Assembly (NCBI RefSeq): GCF_000379445.1
Contig: NZ_KB902243.1
Coordinates: 296-64,295 of the forward strand
From: Fangia hongkongensis FSC776 = DSM 21703
GTDB lineage: Bacteria > Pseudomonadota > Gammaproteobacteria > Francisellales > Francisellaceae
Direction: 5' to 3'
DNA: 64,000 bases
The notes under the pieces were generated by a model. That model was not told where the DNA came from. It ran no database searches and saw nothing but the letters and a program-made list of their open reading frames with translations. Below are positions 45,465 to 56,653 of the stretch, in pieces; position 1 is the stretch's first letter, and every line of letters starts with the position of its first letter. Position numbers and translations under genes: made by a program.

Positions 45465-45478
45465 TAGGGAGAGATACC

Positions 45479-46102
45479 GTGGATTTGAATATTAAAACAT
45501 TAGCTGGTGAAGCGCATTCAGTATTGAGTGTTGCTGACAGCGTATTCTCTAAAGATTATAACGAAGCGCTTGTGCATCAAGTTGTTGTTGCTTATATGGC
45601 AGGTGCGCGTCAAGGTTCAAAAGCGCAAAAGACACGTTCTGAAGTTTCTGGTGGCGGTGCTAAGCCATGGAGACAAAAAGGAACAGGTCGTGCACGTGCA
45701 GGAACTATCCGCTCTCCAATCTTTAGAAAAGGTGGGGTAACATTTGCAGCGAAGCCTAGAAGCTATGCGCAAAAAGTAAACCGTAAGATGTATCGTGCAG
45801 CGATTCAATCAATTCTTTCTGAACTTGTTAGAAATGAGCGTTTGGTTGCTTTGGATGCAATTAATCTTGAAACACCAAAAACAAAAGAGTTTGTTGCTAA
45901 GTTAAAGCAGCATGATATTAAAGATGCACTGATTGTTGTGGCGCCTGAAGAATTTACAGAAGAGCTTTATCTTGCTTCTCGTAATGTTAAGAATGTTGCT
46001 GTTTGTGATGCGCAAGAAATCAATCCAGTTGCGTTAATGTGCTTTGATAAAGTGATTATGACTCAAAGTGCGCTTAAGCAAGTTGAGGAGCGTTTAGCAT
46101 GA
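45479..46102 (+). CDS. rplD: 50S ribosomal protein L4
   Basis: 207-aa 23S-binding protein lining the exit tunnel, with the tunnel loop [16 protein letters not shown]. In E. coli L4 also represses its own operon through the leader RNA; the structured leader upstream of rplC makes this plausible here. Starts with GTG 14 nt after rplC; overlaps rplW by 4 nt. Confidence 0.98.
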   Translation: MDLNIKTLAGEAHSVLSVADSVFSKDYNEALVHQVVVAYMAGARQGSKAQKTRSEVSGGGAKPWRQKGTGRARAGTIRSPIFRKGGVTFAAKPRSYAQKVNRKMYRAAIQSILSELVRNERLVALDAINLETPKTKEFVAKLKQHDIKDALIVVAPEEFTEELYLASRNVKNVAVCDAQEINPVALMCFDKVIMTQSALKQVEERLA

Positions 46103-46395
46103 ATCAAGAAAGACTATTACAGGTAATATTAAGTCCTCACGTAACAAACAAAGCATATGAAGCGGCAGAGAAAACATCATATGTTGTTTTTAAAGTAGCA
46201 ACTGATGCGACAAAGCTTGAGATTAAAAAAGCAGTAGAGCTTTTGTTCGAAGTGAAAGTTGATACAGTGAAAACAGTTAATGTGAAAGGAAAGTCACGTC
46301 GTTTTGGACGTATTGAAGGTAGAACCAAAGACTGGAAAAAAGCTTATGTTAAGCTTCAAGAAGGTCACGACATCAATTTCATTGGTGCGGAATAA
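46099..46395 (+). CDS. rplW: 50S ribosomal protein L23
   Basis: 98-aa protein at the exit of the ribosomal tunnel, docking site for trigger factor and SRP. Starts [23 protein letters not shown] overlap with rplD. Confidence 0.98.
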   Translation: MNQERLLQVILSPHVTNKAYEAAEKTSYVVFKVATDATKLEIKKAVELLFEVKVDTVKTVNVKGKSRRFGRIEGRTKDWKKAYVKLQEGHDINFIGAE

Positions 46396-46413
46396 TAAGG
46401 GCGAGGAAATAAA

Positions 46414-47235
46414 ATGAAGATTGTTAAAGCAAAACCAACCTCTCCTGGTCGTCGTTTCGTAGTGCAGGTTAAAGATTCTGAGCTTTATAAAGGTAGACCA
46501 TTTGCTGGTTTACTAGCAAAAAAATCTAAGACAGCTGGACGCAACAACGATGGTCGCATTACTGTTCGTCATCATGGTGGTGGTCATAAGCAGCACTACC
46601 GTATTGTTGACTTTAAGCGTAACAAGGACGGTGTTCCTGCAAAGGTAGAGCGTATTGAATACGATCCTAACCGTACTGCACATATTGCGCTTTTGTTATA
46701 TAAAGATGGTGAAAGAAGATACATTATTGCGCCAAAAGGTTTAACTAAAGGTATGGAAGTTTCTTCAGGTGAGCATGTTTCTATCAAGCCTGGTAACTGC
46801 ATGCCAATTAGAAACATTCCTTTAGGTACAGTAGTGCATAACGTTGAGCTTAAGCCTGGTAAAGGTGCGCAAATGGCGCGTTCTGCAGGGACTTCAGTTC
46901 AGATCGTTGGTAAAGATAATGCTTATGCAATTTTACGCTTGCGTTCAGGCGAAATGCGCAAAGTATTGTTGAACTGCCGTGCTGTGATCGGCGTTGTCTC
47001 TAATTCAGAGCATAACTTAAGATCAATTGGTAAGGCTGGTGCAAATCGTTGGCGTGGTATTCGTCCGACAGTTCGCGGTGTTGCGATGAACCCGGTTGAT
47101 CACCCGCATGGTGGTGGTGAAGGCCGTACTTCTGGTGGTCGTCATCCTGTTTCACCTTGGGGGCTGCAGACTAAAGGTAAGAAGACTCGCAGCAATAAGC
47201 GTTCGAATAAACTTATTGTCCAAAGACGTAAATAA
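46414..47235 (+). CDS. rplB: 50S ribosomal protein L2
   Basis: 273-aa protein required for subunit joining and peptidyl transfer. The conserved C-terminal [20 protein letters not shown], with the key histidine, is present. 18 nt after rplW. Confidence 0.99.
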   Translation: MKIVKAKPTSPGRRFVVQVKDSELYKGRPFAGLLAKKSKTAGRNNDGRITVRHHGGGHKQHYRIVDFKRNKDGVPAKVERIEYDPNRTAHIALLLYKDGERRYIIAPKGLTKGMEVSSGEHVSIKPGNCMPIRNIPLGTVVHNVELKPGKGAQMARSAGTSVQIVGKDNAYAILRLRSGEMRKVLLNCRAVIGVVSNSEHNLRSIGKAGANRWRGIRPTVRGVAMNPVDHPHGGGEGRTSGGRHPVSPWGLQTKGKKTRSNKRSNKLIVQRRK

Positions 47236-47251
47236 TAGATAGGAGAATATT

Positions 47252-47530
47252 GTGCCTCGTTCATTAAAGAAAGGACCTTTCGTTGATCATCACTTACTAA
47301 AAAAAGTGTTTGATGCGCAAGAGTCAAATTCAAAAAGACCAATTAAGACTTGGTCAAGAAGATCAATGATTGTGCCAGATATGATCGGTTTAACCATCGC
47401 TGTACACAATGGTCGCCAACATGTTCCAGTGCTTGTCTCTGAAAATATGATTGGTCATAAACTCGGCGAGTTTGCGGTAACACGCAACTACCGTGGCCAT
47501 GCAGCTGATAAAAAAGCTAAGAAAAAATAA
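47252..47530 (+). CDS. rpsS: 30S ribosomal protein S19
   Basis: 92-aa head protein that contacts S13. Starts with GTG ([17 protein letters not shown]) after an AGGAG site. Ends in a Lys-rich tail. Confidence 0.98.
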   Translation: MPRSLKKGPFVDHHLLKKVFDAQESNSKRPIKTWSRRSMIVPDMIGLTIAVHNGRQHVPVLVSENMIGHKLGEFAVTRNYRGHAADKKAKKK

Positions 47531-47543
47531 TTGAGGTTTTATA

Positions 47544-47879
47544 ATGGAAGTTCAAGCTAAATTAAAACATGCACGAATTTCAGCGCAAAAGGCACGTTTG
47601 GTTGCAGACCAAATTCGCGGCTTGCCTGTTGAAAATGCATTAAACCTTCTTTCTTTTAGCAATAAAAAAGCTGCTGATTTGATTAAAGGTGTACTCACTT
47701 CTGCCATTGCTAATGCTGAGCATAATGATGGTCTTGATATCGATGAGTTGTTTGTGTCAACTATACATATCGATGAAGGTCCAACTATGAAGCGTTTTGA
47801 AGCACGTGCGAAAGGTCGTGGTAATCGAATTTTAAAGAGAACTTCACACATTGTTGTGAAAGTTGCTGAAAAGAATTAA
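47544..47879 (+). CDS. rplV: 50S ribosomal protein L22
   Basis: 111-aa tunnel protein. The typical beta-hairpin region [19 protein letters not shown] lies in the C-terminal half, with no macrolide-resistance-type deletion apparent. 13 nt after rpsS. Confidence 0.98.
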   Translation: MEVQAKLKHARISAQKARLVADQIRGLPVENALNLLSFSNKKAADLIKGVLTSAIANAEHNDGLDIDELFVSTIHIDEGPTMKRFEARAKGRGNRILKRTSHIVVKVAEKN

Positions 47880-47890
47880 GGGGCAATCTA

Positions 47891-48586
47891 ATGGGTCAAA
47901 AGGTACATCCTACCGGTATACGCCTAGGTTTTATTAAAGACTGGCGTTCAGTATGGTATGCAGATGCAAGAGACTATGCAGATAAGTTAAATACAGATAT
48001 TGAAGTACGTAATTATTTGCACAAGAAATTAGCAAATGCTTCAGTCAGCCGTATTAAGATCGAAAGACCAGCGCAAAACGCTAAAGTGACTATTTACACT
48101 GCGCGCCCTGGTATCGTGATCGGTAAAAAAGGCGAAGATGTTGAAGTATTGCGTAATGAGCTTGCTAAGAAGATGGATATTCCAGTTCAGATTAATATCG
48201 AAGAAATTCGTAAGCCTGAATTGGATGCGCAACTTGTTGCTGACAGTATTGCGCAGCAGCTTGAAAAGCGTGTTATGTTCCGTCGCGCAATGAAGCGTGC
48301 TATTCAAACAGCAATGAAAATGGGTGCTGAGGGAATTAAGGTTTCTATCGCAGGTCGTTTAGGTGGTGCTGAGATTGCACGTACTGAATGGGCGAAAGAA
48401 GGTCGTATTCCACTTCATACTTTCCGTGCTGATATTGATTATGCAACATCAGAAGCTTTAACAACCTATGGTATTTTAGGAATTAAAGTTTGGATCTTTA
48501 AAGGCGAAGTTCTTCCTGGCCAAGAGCGTGCTGAAGAAAAAGAAGCAAAAGCGCCAAGAAAAGCAAAAAGAAGAGGGGCTAAATAA
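47891..48586 (+). CDS. rpsC: 30S ribosomal protein S3
   Basis: 231-aa KH-domain protein at the mRNA entry site. Starts [13 protein letters not shown]; the [14 protein letters not shown] loop is visible. C-terminal tail is Lys/Arg/Ala-rich. Its stop overlaps the rplP start (TAATG). Confidence 0.98.
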   Translation: MGQKVHPTGIRLGFIKDWRSVWYADARDYADKLNTDIEVRNYLHKKLANASVSRIKIERPAQNAKVTIYTARPGIVIGKKGEDVEVLRNELAKKMDIPVQINIEEIRKPELDAQLVADSIAQQLEKRVMFRRAMKRAIQTAMKMGAEGIKVSIAGRLGGAEIARTEWAKEGRIPLHTFRADIDYATSEALTTYGILGIKVWIFKGEVLPGQERAEEKEAKAPRKAKRRGAK

Positions 48587-48999
48587 TGTTACAGCCTAAG
48601 CGTACAAAATTCCGTAAACAGCAAAAATTGCGTAACCGTGGTCTTGCTTTGCGTGGTAATAAAGTGAGCTTTGGAGAGTTTGGTTTGCAATCAACTTCTC
48701 GTGGCCGCTTAACTGCGCGTCAAATTGAAGCGGGACGTCGTGCAATTAACCGTCATGTTAAGCGTGGTGGTAAAGTTTGGATTCGTGTTTTCCCTGACAA
48801 ACCAATTACTGAGAAGCCATTAGAGGTTCGTATGGGTAAAGGTAAGGGTAATGTAGAGTACTGGGTTGCGCAAATCAAACCTGGTAAGATGCTTTATGAA
48901 ATCCAAGGTGTAAGTGAAGAGTTAGCGCGTTCAGCATTTGCTCGTGCTGCTGCCAAGCTTCCTGTATCAACTACATTTGTAGAAAAGACGGTGATGTAA
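48586..48999 (+). CDS. rplP: 50S ribosomal protein L16
   Basis: 137-aa protein near the A site. Starts [13 protein letters not shown]; the conserved [16 protein letters not shown] segment is present. Coupled by 1-nt overlaps to both rpsC and rpmC. Confidence 0.98.
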   Translation: MLQPKRTKFRKQQKLRNRGLALRGNKVSFGEFGLQSTSRGRLTARQIEAGRRAINRHVKRGGKVWIRVFPDKPITEKPLEVRMGKGKGNVEYWVAQIKPGKMLYEIQGVSEELARSAFARAAAKLPVSTTFVEKTVM

Positions 49000-49208
49000 T
49001 GAAAGCGAGTGAAAAAATTAAAGAGCTAAAAGCAAAGTCAGCTGACGAGCTTAAAGCGCAAAAGATTGATCTTTTAAAAGAGCAGTTCAATTTGCGTATG
49101 CAAAAAGGTACGGGTCAATTAACACAGAATCATATGTTTAAAAACATTCGTCGTGATATTGCGCGTATTAACACAATTTTGTCTGAAAAACAAAAAGCAG
49201 GTGCTTAG
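48999..49208 (+). CDS. rpmC: 50S ribosomal protein L29
   Basis: 69-aa helical hairpin protein near the tunnel exit, with the typical [16 protein letters not shown] segment. 3 nt before rpsQ. Confidence 0.97.
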   Translation: MKASEKIKELKAKSADELKAQKIDLLKEQFNLRMQKGTGQLTQNHMFKNIRRDIARINTILSEKQKAGA

Positions 49209-49211
49209 AAG

Positions 49212-49463
49212 ATGAGTGATAAAATTAGAACGTTGCAAGGTAAGGTTACCAGCGACAAAATGGATAAAACCATTACTGTACTTGTTGAGCGTAAAGTGAA
49301 GCATCCGTTGTATGGTAAGTTTGTTACTAAGTCAACTAAGTATCATGCGCATGATGAAACAAATGACTGTAATGAAGGCGATACAGTAACGATTACTGAG
49401 ACAAAACCTTACTCAAAAACTAAAAAGTGGCGTTTGGTCTCAATTGTTGAGCGTGCAAAATAA
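49212..49463 (+). CDS. rpsQ: 30S ribosomal protein S17
   Basis: 83-aa OB-fold protein that binds 16S early. Core [21 protein letters not shown] is typical. Last gene of the S10-type operon, followed by a terminator. Confidence 0.97.
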   Translation: MSDKIRTLQGKVTSDKMDKTITVLVERKVKHPLYGKFVTKSTKYHAHDETNDCNEGDTVTITETKPYSKTKKWRLVSIVERAK

Positions 49464-49475
49464 TAGATGCATTGT

Positions 49476-49531
49476 CGCCTTTTAGGAGGCGGTGTTAGCA
49501 AACAGGAAACGGAATTGCTTTTTCCGTTTTT
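49476..49531 (+). terminator. Terminator between S10-type and spc operons
   Basis: Two hairpins after rpsQ: CGCCT/AGGCG (49476-49491), then AAACGGAA/TTCCGTTT (49507-49529) followed by TT. The second has the form of a Rho-independent terminator. It precedes the rplN promoter, so S10 and spc operons are separate units, as in E. coli. Confidence 0.7.
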
Positions 49532-49542
49532 ATTGTTATAAT
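49515..49542 (+). promoter_or_regulatory. Promoter of the spc operon (rplN)
   Basis: Extended -10 TGTTATAAT (49534-49542, perfect TATAAT) with TTGCTT (49515-49520) 16 nt upstream. The -35 lies inside the terminator hairpin. A small GCGTC/GACGC hairpin (49546-49559) follows at about the transcription start. Confidence 0.65.
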
Positions 49543-49590
49543 GGTGCGTCTTTTGACGCCACTTTATAGAAATTAAATGAGGTAAGAACA

Positions 49591-49959
49591 ATGATTCAGA
49601 TGCAAACTGAACTTCAAGTTGCTGATAATAGTGGCGCTCGTAGGGTAGAATGTATCAAGGTGTTGGGTGGTTCTCACCGTCGCTATGCTGCGATTGGTGA
49701 TGTTATTAAGGTAACAGTAAAAGAAGCAAACCCACGCGGTAAAGTTAAAAAAGGTAGCGTGCATAATGCAGTTGTGGTGAGAACAGCGAAAGGTGTTCGT
49801 CGTCGTGATGGCTCTGTGCTTCGCTTTGATGGCAATGCAGTCGTCCTTTTGAATAACAATAACCAGCCGATTGGTACACGTATATTCGGTCCTGTGACAC
49901 GCGAGCTTCGTAGTGAACAATTTATGAAGATTGTTTCACTTGCCCCAGAAGTGTTATAA
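49591..49959 (+). CDS. rplN: 50S ribosomal protein L14
   Basis: 122-aa subunit-interface protein. [22 protein letters not shown] is shortened here to its hallmark VADNSGARR. First gene of the spc operon. Confidence 0.98.
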   Translation: MIQMQTELQVADNSGARRVECIKVLGGSHRRYAAIGDVIKVTVKEANPRGKVKKGSVHNAVVVRTAKGVRRRDGSVLRFDGNAVVLLNNNNQPIGTRIFGPVTRELRSEQFMKIVSLAPEVL

Positions 49960-49973
49960 GTTGGAGTATAACA

Positions 49974-50297
49974 ATGAATAGACTGAAAAAAGGTGACGAC
50001 GTTATTGTTGTTGCTGGTAAAGAAAAAGGTCGTAGAGGAACAATAGTATCTGTGCTTTCTGATAAAGATCGCGTAGTTGTGGAAGGTGTAAACCTCGTTA
50101 AGAAACATGTAAAGCCTAACCCAAATAAAGGGGTTGAGGGTGGCATCGTTGAAAAAGAGGCATCAATCCACGCATCTAATGTTGCTTTATATAACCCGGC
50201 TACAGAAAAAGCTGACCGTGTTGGCTTTAAATTTGTAGAAGATGGTAGTAAAAAAGTTCGTTATTTCAAGTCAAATGGCGAATTAGTAGATCTATAG
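49974..50297 (+). CDS. rplX: 50S ribosomal protein L24
   Basis: 107-aa KOW-domain assembly initiator ([19 protein letters not shown] at the N-terminus). 14 nt after rplN, with GGAG ribosome site. Confidence 0.98.
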   Translation: MNRLKKGDDVIVVAGKEKGRRGTIVSVLSDKDRVVVEGVNLVKKHVKPNPNKGVEGGIVEKEASIHASNVALYNPATEKADRVGFKFVEDGSKKVRYFKSNGELVDL

Positions 50298-50307
50298 GTA
50301 GTAGAAT

Positions 50308-50847
50308 ATGGCAAGGCTAAAAGCTTTCTATCAAGAAAAAGTAATTCCACAACTACAAAAAGAGCTTGAGCTTGAAAATGTGATGCAAGTGCCTCGCGTT
50401 GAAAAGATTACGCTTAACATGGGTGTTGGGGAAGCTGCAAAAGATAAAAAAGCGATGGAATCTGCATTAAAAGATTTAGAGGCGATTGCAGGTCAAAAAC
50501 CTGTGGTAACAATGTCTCGCAAATCAATTGCAGGATTTAAAATTCGTGATGGTTGGCCAATTGGGTGTAAAGTTACCCTTCGTGGTGAGCGCATGTATGA
50601 GTTTTTAGATCGTTTGATTTCTATTGCGATTCCTCGTGTTCGTGATTTCCGTGGTTTGTCTCAAAAGTCATTTGATGGTCGTGGTAATTACAGCATGGGT
50701 ATGCGTGAGCAAATTGCTTTCCCTGAAATCGATTATGATAAAGTTGATAAGATTCGTGGTTTAGATATCACTATCACAACAACTGCATCTAGCGATGAGC
50801 ATGGTAAAGCGCTCTTAGGCGCCTTTAACTTCCCATTAAAATCGTAA
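50308..50847 (+). CDS. rplE: 50S ribosomal protein L5
   Basis: 179-aa 5S rRNA-binding protein. The conserved [11 protein letters not shown] segment and [18 protein letters not shown] are present. Confidence 0.98.
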   Translation: MARLKAFYQEKVIPQLQKELELENVMQVPRVEKITLNMGVGEAAKDKKAMESALKDLEAIAGQKPVVTMSRKSIAGFKIRDGWPIGCKVTLRGERMYEFLDRLISIAIPRVRDFRGLSQKSFDGRGNYSMGMREQIAFPEIDYDKVDKIRGLDITITTTASSDEHGKALLGAFNFPLKS

Positions 50848-50861
50848 GGAGTGATCTCACA

Positions 50862-51167
50862 ATGGCTAAAGTTGGAATGATCCAAAGAGAATTGAAAAGA
50901 CAGAAGTTAGTTGCAAAACACGCTGAAAAAAGAGCTCAGCTTAAAGCAATTATCGTAAGTCCGAATGCCACTGAAGATGAAAAGTGGGATGCGCAAATTC
51001 AATTACAAAAACTTCCAGTAAACTCTTCACGCTCACGTTTGCAAAAGCGTTGTCGTGTTACAGGTAGACCACACGCTGTTTACAAAAAGTTCGGCCTTTG
51101 CCGTAACAAGTTACGTGAGCATGCAATGCAAGGTGATGTCCCTGGTTTGAAAAAAGCTAGCTGGTAA
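50862..51167 (+). CDS. rpsN: 30S ribosomal protein S14
   Basis: 101-aa long-form S14 without the zinc CxxC pairs of the short form, so not a zinc-dependent version. C-terminal [19 protein letters not shown] is typical. Confidence 0.98.
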   Translation: MAKVGMIQRELKRQKLVAKHAEKRAQLKAIIVSPNATEDEKWDAQIQLQKLPVNSSRSRLQKRCRVTGRPHAVYKKFGLCRNKLREHAMQGDVPGLKKASW

Positions 51168-51182
51168 TTGAGGATATAAATT

Positions 51183-51575
51183 ATGAGTATGCAAGATCCA
51201 ATTGCAGATATGCTAACAAGAATCAGAAACGGCCTTTCTTCAGGTAAGAAAGCAGTTTCTATGCCATTATCTAAGCAAAAGAAAGCGATTGCAGCACTTC
51301 TTTTGCAAGAAGGCTACATTAAAGGTTTTGATGTAGACTCAGAGAACAATGGTACATTAAAAGTTGAGCTTAAATATCACGAAGGCCAGCCGGTTATCGA
51401 GATGTTAAAGCGTGTCAGTCGACCTGGTTTACGTATTTACAAAATGGCAACTGATTTGCCTAAAGTATACGGTGGCTATGGTGTTGCAGTAGTTTCAACT
51501 TCCAAAGGCTTGATGAGCGATAGAGAAGCGCGTAATCAAGGTATTGGCGGTGAAATTGTTTGCTATGTAGCTTAA
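51183..51575 (+). CDS. rpsH: 30S ribosomal protein S8
   Basis: 130-aa 16S-binding protein, repressor of the spc operon in E. coli. [17 protein letters not shown] start and the C-terminal [10 protein letters not shown] are typical. Confidence 0.98.
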   Translation: MSMQDPIADMLTRIRNGLSSGKKAVSMPLSKQKKAIAALLLQEGYIKGFDVDSENNGTLKVELKYHEGQPVIEMLKRVSRPGLRIYKMATDLPKVYGGYGVAVVSTSKGLMSDREARNQGIGGEIVCYVA

Positions 51576-51588
51576 CGAGGAGATGTAA

Positions 51589-52125
51589 ATGTCTAGAATT
51601 GGTAAGCAGCCGATCAATGTTCCAAGTGGTGTTACAGTTAGTGTTGCTGAAAGCAACCTTGTAACTGTCAAAGGTTCTAAAGGCGAATTAACTAAGCAAA
51701 TTAACGATGCCGTTAGCATTAATATTGCGGATAAAGAAGTTACTATTAAGCCAAATGATGCAAGCAAAAATGCGAATATGCAATCAGGTACGGCAAGAGC
51801 TTTAATCAATAACATGGTTGTTGGTGTAAGCCAAGGTTTTGAAAAGAAGCTACAACTTGTTGGTGTTGGTTACCGTGCTAAAGCACAGGGCAATAAATTG
51901 AATTTAACATTAGGGTTTTCACATCCTGTTAATCATGAGTTGCCAAAGGGTGTAACTGCTGAGACACCTTCTCAAACAGAAGTTGTATTAAAAAGTGCTA
52001 ACAAAGAGCTACTTGGTAAAGTTGCTGCTGATATCCGCGCTTATCGTGTTCCTGAAGCTTATAAAGGTAAAGGTGTACGTTATGCTGATGAAAGAGTCGT
52101 TACCAAAGAAGCTAAGAAAAAATAA
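51589..52125 (+). CDS. rplF: 50S ribosomal protein L6
   Basis: 178-aa protein near the sarcin-ricin loop, two similar alpha/beta domains. The C-terminal [14 protein letters not shown] motif is intact. Confidence 0.98.
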   Translation: MSRIGKQPINVPSGVTVSVAESNLVTVKGSKGELTKQINDAVSINIADKEVTIKPNDASKNANMQSGTARALINNMVVGVSQGFEKKLQLVGVGYRAKAQGNKLNLTLGFSHPVNHELPKGVTAETPSQTEVVLKSANKELLGKVAADIRAYRVPEAYKGKGVRYADERVVTKEAKKK

Positions 52126-52138
52126 GTGAGTTAGGGCT

Positions 52139-52492
52139 ATGGATAAGAAAGAAGCTCGTTTACGCCGTGCAAAGCGTACACGTATTAAAATGAGAGAGCT
52201 TAACAAGGTGCGTTTGTGTGTTAATAAAACACCTCAGCATACTTATGCTCAAATTATCTCTGGCGATGGTTCTCAAGTGCTAGTTACTGCCTCTACAGTT
52301 GAAAAGTCAATTAAAGAGAATGTAAAACACGGCGGGAACGTCTCAGCAGCAGAAGTGATTGGAACAGAAATCGCTAAACGTGCTGTAGATAAAGGTATTA
52401 CAGAGGTTGCATTTGATCGTTCTGGGTTTAAGTACCATGGGCGTGTAAAGGCCTTGGCTGATGCAGCAAGAAAACATGGTTTAAATTTTTAA
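52139..52492 (+). CDS. rplR: 50S ribosomal protein L18
   Basis: 117-aa 5S rRNA-binding protein. C-terminal [20 protein letters not shown] is the family hallmark. 13 nt after rplF. Confidence 0.98.
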   Translation: MDKKEARLRRAKRTRIKMRELNKVRLCVNKTPQHTYAQIISGDGSQVLVTASTVEKSIKENVKHGGNVSAAEVIGTEIAKRAVDKGITEVAFDRSGFKYHGRVKALADAARKHGLNF

Positions 52493-52508
52493 TTAAAGGC
52501 GACTATAA

Positions 52509-53009
52509 ATGGCTAATGATATACAAAAAACTGACGGCTTAATCGAAAAGCTAGTTAGTGTAAAAAGACATGCCAAAACAGTAAAAGGCGGCAGAATCAT
52601 GAGCTTTGCTGCCCTTGTCGTTGTTGGCGATGGTAAAGGTCGTGTTGGTATCGGTCGTGGTAAATCCCGTGAAGTGCCTGTTGCTATTCAAAAAGCAATG
52701 GAAAACGCACGTCGTAACATGGTTGAAGTAAGCCTAAACGGTGATACTTTATGGTACCCGACAACAGCAAACCATGGTGCCTCTAAAGTGTTTATGCAAC
52801 CTGCTTCTGAAGGTACTGGTGTGATCGCCGGTGGTGCGATGCGTGCTGTTTTTGAAGTGGTTGGAATTCATAACGTTTTAGCGAAAACATATGGTTCAAC
52901 AAACCCTGTGAATGTTGTACGTGCAACGATCAATGGCATGGCTAAGATCAAATCTCCAGAAGAAATTGCAGAGAAGCGTGGCTTGTCTGTTGAAGCAATT
53001 GAAGGGTGA
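52509..53009 (+). CDS. rpsE: 30S ribosomal protein S5
   Basis: 166-aa protein of the decoding-fidelity region. The spectinomycin loop VKGGRIMSF and [14 protein letters not shown] are wild type. Confidence 0.98.
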   Translation: MANDIQKTDGLIEKLVSVKRHAKTVKGGRIMSFAALVVVGDGKGRVGIGRGKSREVPVAIQKAMENARRNMVEVSLNGDTLWYPTTANHGASKVFMQPASEGTGVIAGGAMRAVFEVVGIHNVLAKTYGSTNPVNVVRATINGMAKIKSPEEIAEKRGLSVEAIEG

Positions 53010-53014
53010 TTGAT

Positions 53015-53197
53015 ATGAGTAAAGCAACATTTAAAGTAACATTGACAAAGAGCCTGATTGGGCGCCAAGCTTCACATAAAGCCTGTGCGCATGGTCTTGG
53101 CCTTCGTAAGATTCGTCAAACAGTAGAGATCATTGACACACCAGCTAACCGTGGTATGGCAAATAAAATCTACTACATGGTGAACATAGAGGGGTAA
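53015..53197 (+). CDS. rpmD: 50S ribosomal protein L30
   Basis: 60-aa protein from ATG 53015 ([16 protein letters not shown]), 5 nt after the rpsE stop. A GTG at 53006 overlapping that stop is in frame but less likely, given family N-termini and the AAGGG site. Confidence 0.96.
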   Translation: MSKATFKVTLTKSLIGRQASHKACAHGLGLRKIRQTVEIIDTPANRGMANKIYYMVNIEG

Positions 53198-53202
53198 TTG
53201 AC

Positions 53203-53634
53203 ATGAGATTAAATGAACTTTCTCCAGCTCCAGGTTCTAAGCCAGCTGCTAAACGCGTAGGTCGCGGTATTGGTAGTGGTTCAGGCAAAACTTGTGGACG
53301 TGGACACAAAGGTCAAAAAGCACGTTCAGGCGGCTACCATAAAGTTGGTTTTGAAGGCGGACAAATGCCACTTCAAAGAAGACTACCAAAATTTGGTTTT
53401 ACTTCTAAAAAATCACTTTATGTTGCTGAAATTCGTCTTAATGAGCTAAATAACATTGAAGCAGATGTAATTACTTTGGATACATTAAAAGACCAAGGTC
53501 TCGTCCGTAAAGATATGTTAAGAGCACGTATTATTGCAAGTGGTAAAGTTGAAAAAGCAGTCACAATCAATGGCTTACATTGCACAAAAGGTGCTAAAGC
53601 TGCGATTGAAGAAGCAGGTGGCAAGGTAGAGTAA
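53203..53634 (+). CDS. rplO: 50S ribosomal protein L15
   Basis: 143-aa late assembly protein. The Gly-rich N-terminus [20 protein letters not shown] is typical. 7 nt before secY. Confidence 0.98.
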   Translation: MRLNELSPAPGSKPAAKRVGRGIGSGSGKTCGRGHKGQKARSGGYHKVGFEGGQMPLQRRLPKFGFTSKKSLYVAEIRLNELNNIEADVITLDTLKDQGLVRKDMLRARIIASGKVEKAVTINGLHCTKGAKAAIEEAGGKVE

Positions 53635-53641
53635 CTCTCAA

Positions 53642-54970
53642 ATGGCTAAAACAAATCTAAACAAAGGAGGCGGCCTTAAGGAATTAAGAGCACGCCTTCT
53701 TTTTGTTCTCATCGGTATCATTGTTTTTAGATTAGGTGTGTATATTCCTATTCCTTATATTGATGCAGAGCAATTAAGTAAGTTGATGTCCTCTCAGTTA
53801 GGCGGAAATGGCCTGTTGAATATGTTTAACATGTTCTCGGGTGGTGCCTTAACTAAGCTGAGTATTTTTGCGCTGGGTGTGATGCCTTATATTTCAGCTT
53901 CAATTATATTTCAGATGATGACGGCTGTCTCACCGAAATTAATGGAGCTTAAGAAAGAGGGTGAATCTGGTCAGAAGAAGATTACTCAGTATACGCGATA
54001 TGCAACATTAGGTTTGGCGATTATTCAGTCATTTGGTATTGCTGTGTACACATTTAACCAGCCGGGGCTTGTAGACATTGATTCTAGATTGATGTTCTAT
54101 TTTGCAGCAATGGTTTCAATGACAACAGGAAGTATGTTCCTGATGTGGTTAGGTGAGCAAATGACAGAGCGTGGTATTGGTAATGGTATTTCCTTGCTGA
54201 TATTCTCTGGTATTGTTGCGAACTTACCATTTGAAGTGAGCACAACGATATCACAAGCAAATCAAGGGGCTATCTCATATTTATCTGTATGGGTGCTATT
54301 GATTATTTTGCTTGCGGTTGTTGCTTTTGTTGTTTTTGTTGAGCGTGCGCAAAGACGTATTACAGTCAACTATGCAAAACGTCAGCAAGGTCGCAAAATG
54401 TATGCGGCGCAAACAAGCCATCTTCCTTTGAAACTAAATATGGCAGGAGTGATTCCGCCTATTTTTGCTTCTTCGATTTTGATGGTGCCTGGTATGCTAT
54501 CAAGCTGGTTTGCATCATCACCATCATTAGGTTGGTTGGCTGAAATTGGCGAAGCGCTACAGCCGGGTAGTTTGTTGTATACTATTATCTTTGCGGCAGC
54601 GATTATATTTTTCTGCTTTTTTTACACAGCATTGGTATTTAATCCAAAAGAGACAGCAGATAATTTGAAAAAATCTGGTGCGTTTATCTCGGGTGTAAGG
54701 CCTGGTGAGCAAACAGCAAAATATATTGATTCAGTAATGAGTAAATTGACGTTGGTTGGTTCAATTTATATCACTGCAATTTGTTTACTGCCAATATTTG
54801 TAATGAACTTTTTTGGTCATGGCTTATCTTTCACATTTGGTGGAACATCACTTTTAATTGTGGTGGTGGTAATCATGGACTTTATGGCGCAAATTCAGTC
54901 GCATATGATGTCAACACAGTATGACTCATTGTTGAAAAAAGCAAATTTGAGCAATTACGGTAAATTATAA
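53642..54970 (+). CDS. secY: Preprotein translocase subunit SecY
   Basis: 442-aa channel of the Sec translocon with ten transmembrane helices. The conserved cytoplasmic loop with [19 protein letters not shown] (SecA and ribosome contact) and the C-terminal [11 protein letters not shown] helix are present. Sits at its usual place, between rplO and rpmJ. Confidence 0.98.
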   Translation: MAKTNLNKGGGLKELRARLLFVLIGIIVFRLGVYIPIPYIDAEQLSKLMSSQLGGNGLLNMFNMFSGGALTKLSIFALGVMPYISASIIFQMMTAVSPKLMELKKEGESGQKKITQYTRYATLGLAIIQSFGIAVYTFNQPGLVDIDSRLMFYFAAMVSMTTGSMFLMWLGEQMTERGIGNGISLLIFSGIVANLPFEVSTTISQANQGAISYLSVWVLLIILLAVVAFVVFVERAQRRITVNYAKRQQGRKMYAAQTSHLPLKLNMAGVIPPIFASSILMVPGMLSSWFASSPSLGWLAEIGEALQPGSLLYTIIFAAAIIFFCFFYTALVFNPKETADNLKKSGAFISGVRPGEQTAKYIDSVMSKLTLVGSIYITAICLLPIFVMNFFGHGLSFTFGGTSLLIVVVVIMDFMAQIQSHMMSTQYDSLLKKANLSNYGKL

Positions 54971-54994
54971 TTTTAACAAAAATGAGGTAGACTA

Positions 54995-55108
54995 ATGAAA
55001 GTTAGAGCGTCCGTAAAGAAAATCTGCAGAAACTGCAAGGTGATTAAACGTAACGGCGTTGTACGTGTTATCTGTACAGACCCACGTCATAAACAGCGTC
55101 AAGGTTAG
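54995..55108 (+). CDS. rpmJ: 50S ribosomal protein L36
   Basis: 37-aa zinc-ribbon protein. [19 protein letters not shown] is followed by a [13 protein letters not shown] end; the four zinc ligands are C11, C14, C27 and H32. Ribosome site ATGAGG. 24 nt after secY. Confidence 0.97.
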   Translation: MKVRASVKKICRNCKVIKRNGVVRVICTDPRHKQRQG

Positions 55109-55212
55109 AAAATAGACATGATGGCTTGCTTTTTAAAACAAAAAGCGCTATCTTATTGCACCTTGAGATTTTCAAAAAAATTTAAAATAAAACGATAGAT
55201 GGAGTATTGTGA

Positions 55213-55569
55213 ATGGCTCGTATAGCTGGGATTAACGTTCCTGATCATAAACATGCTGAGATTGCATTAACAGCGATTTATGGTATTGGACGTCCACGTG
55301 CACAGGAAATCTGTGCTGCATGTAGTATCGACCCAAGTCAAAAATTAAAAGACTTAACAGAAGAGCAGATTGAGTCTTTAAGAGCAGAGGTCGGAAAGTT
55401 TACAGTGGAAGGTGATCTTCGTCGTGAAGTTTCTATGAACATTAAGCGTTTAATGGACTTAGGAACTTACCGTGGTAGAAGACATCGTCGTAATTTACCT
55501 GTAAGAGGTCAGCGTACAAAAACAAATGCTCGTACGCGTAAAGGGCCAAGAAAGCCAATTAAGGCATAA
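55213..55569 (+). CDS. rpsM: 30S ribosomal protein S13
   Basis: 118-aa head protein. [19 protein letters not shown] and the C-terminal [16 protein letters not shown] are typical. First gene of the alpha group, 104 nt after rpmJ. That gap contains an AT-rich GCTTTTT/AAAAAGC hairpin but no clear promoter. Confidence 0.98.
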   Translation: MARIAGINVPDHKHAEIALTAIYGIGRPRAQEICAACSIDPSQKLKDLTEEQIESLRAEVGKFTVEGDLRREVSMNIKRLMDLGTYRGRRHRRNLPVRGQRTKTNARTRKGPRKPIKA

Positions 55570-55599
55570 GTACAATTATAACAAATAGGAATCGAACTT

Positions 55600-55986
55600 A
55601 TGGCAAAAGCTGTAAAGGCTAAAAAGAAGAATAAAAAGAGCGTGCCTGATGCAATCGCGCACGTCCATGCTTCTTTTAACAACACCATTGTAACGATCAC
55701 AGATAGACAAGGTAATGCTTTATCTTGGGCAACTTCTGGTGGTAGCGGTTTTCGTGGATCACGTAAAAGTACACCATTTGCAGCGCAAATTGCAGCTGAG
55801 CGTGCAGGTGAATCTGCATTAGAGTACGGTGTTAAGAATCTTGACGTTTTAATTAAGGGTCCAGGCCCTGGACGTGAGTCTGCTGTACGTGCACTTCATG
55901 CTAAAGGCTTTAAAGTGACAAGTATTACGGATGTAACACCATTACCTCATAATGGTTGCCGTCCACCGAAGAAACGTCGTGTATAA
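55600..55986 (+). CDS. rpsK: 30S ribosomal protein S11
   Basis: 128-aa platform protein. C-terminal [20 protein letters not shown] is the hallmark. N-terminus is Lys-rich. Confidence 0.98.
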   Translation: MAKAVKAKKKNKKSVPDAIAHVHASFNNTIVTITDRQGNALSWATSGGSGFRGSRKSTPFAAQIAAERAGESALEYGVKNLDVLIKGPGPGRESAVRALHAKGFKVTSITDVTPLPHNGCRPPKKRRV

Positions 55987-56004
55987 GATTGTAAGGTAAG
56001 TAAA

Positions 56005-56625
56005 ATGGCTAGATACTTAGGACCTAAGTGTAAGCTTTCTCGCAGAGAAGGCACTGATCTTGAGCTAAAAAGTGGCGTAAGATCAATTGAAGAAAAATGT
56101 AAAATTAACACGCAGCCAGGTCAGCACGGTGCAAGAAGAGGGCGCCTTTCTGACTATGGTTTACAATTGCGTGAAAAGCAAAAAGTTCGTCGTATTTATG
56201 GTGTGCTAGAGAAGCAGTTTAGAAGATACTATACTGAAGCTGCTCGTCGTAAAGGCAACACTGGCGCAAACTTGTTAGTATTATTAGAAAGCCGTTTGGA
56301 TAACGTTGTTTATCGTTTAGGTTTTGGTGCGACACGTGCGGAAGCAAGACAGCTTGTAACACATAAATCTATTATGGTTAATGGTCAAAAATGTAACATC
56401 CCTTCTTACTCATTGAAAGAGGGTGATACCGTTACAGTGACTGAGAAGTCTAAAAAGCAATTACGTATCCAAAATGCTTTAGAGCTTTCTAAGCAGCGTC
56501 CAAACATGAGCTGGATTGAGTTAGATGAAGCGAAGTTAGAAGGCACATTTAAATCTGCCCCTGACCGTGCTGAGTTATCTTCTGATATCAACGAGCAGCT
56601 TATTGTTGAAATGTACTCTAAGTAG
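56005..56625 (+). CDS. rpsD: 30S ribosomal protein S4
   Basis: 206-aa 16S assembly initiator with an S4 RNA-binding domain ([19 protein letters not shown]). In E. coli S4 represses the alpha operon. No zinc-type cysteine cluster at the N-terminus. Confidence 0.98.
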   Translation: MARYLGPKCKLSRREGTDLELKSGVRSIEEKCKINTQPGQHGARRGRLSDYGLQLREKQKVRRIYGVLEKQFRRYYTEAARRKGNTGANLLVLLESRLDNVVYRLGFGATRAEARQLVTHKSIMVNGQKCNIPSYSLKEGDTVTVTEKSKKQLRIQNALELSKQRPNMSWIELDEAKLEGTFKSAPDRAELSSDINEQLIVEMYSK

Positions 56626-56653
56626 TCGATAATTGGTTAACGGAGAGAGCTTG

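Noticed and set aside
49573-50146. Long minus-strand frames opposite rplN and rplX
   Set aside because: Antisense shadows of conserved ribosomal genes with no family resemblance.
55128-55146. GCTTTTT/AAAAAGC hairpin between rpmJ and rpsM
   Set aside because: AT-only arms and no following T run; not convincing as a terminator.
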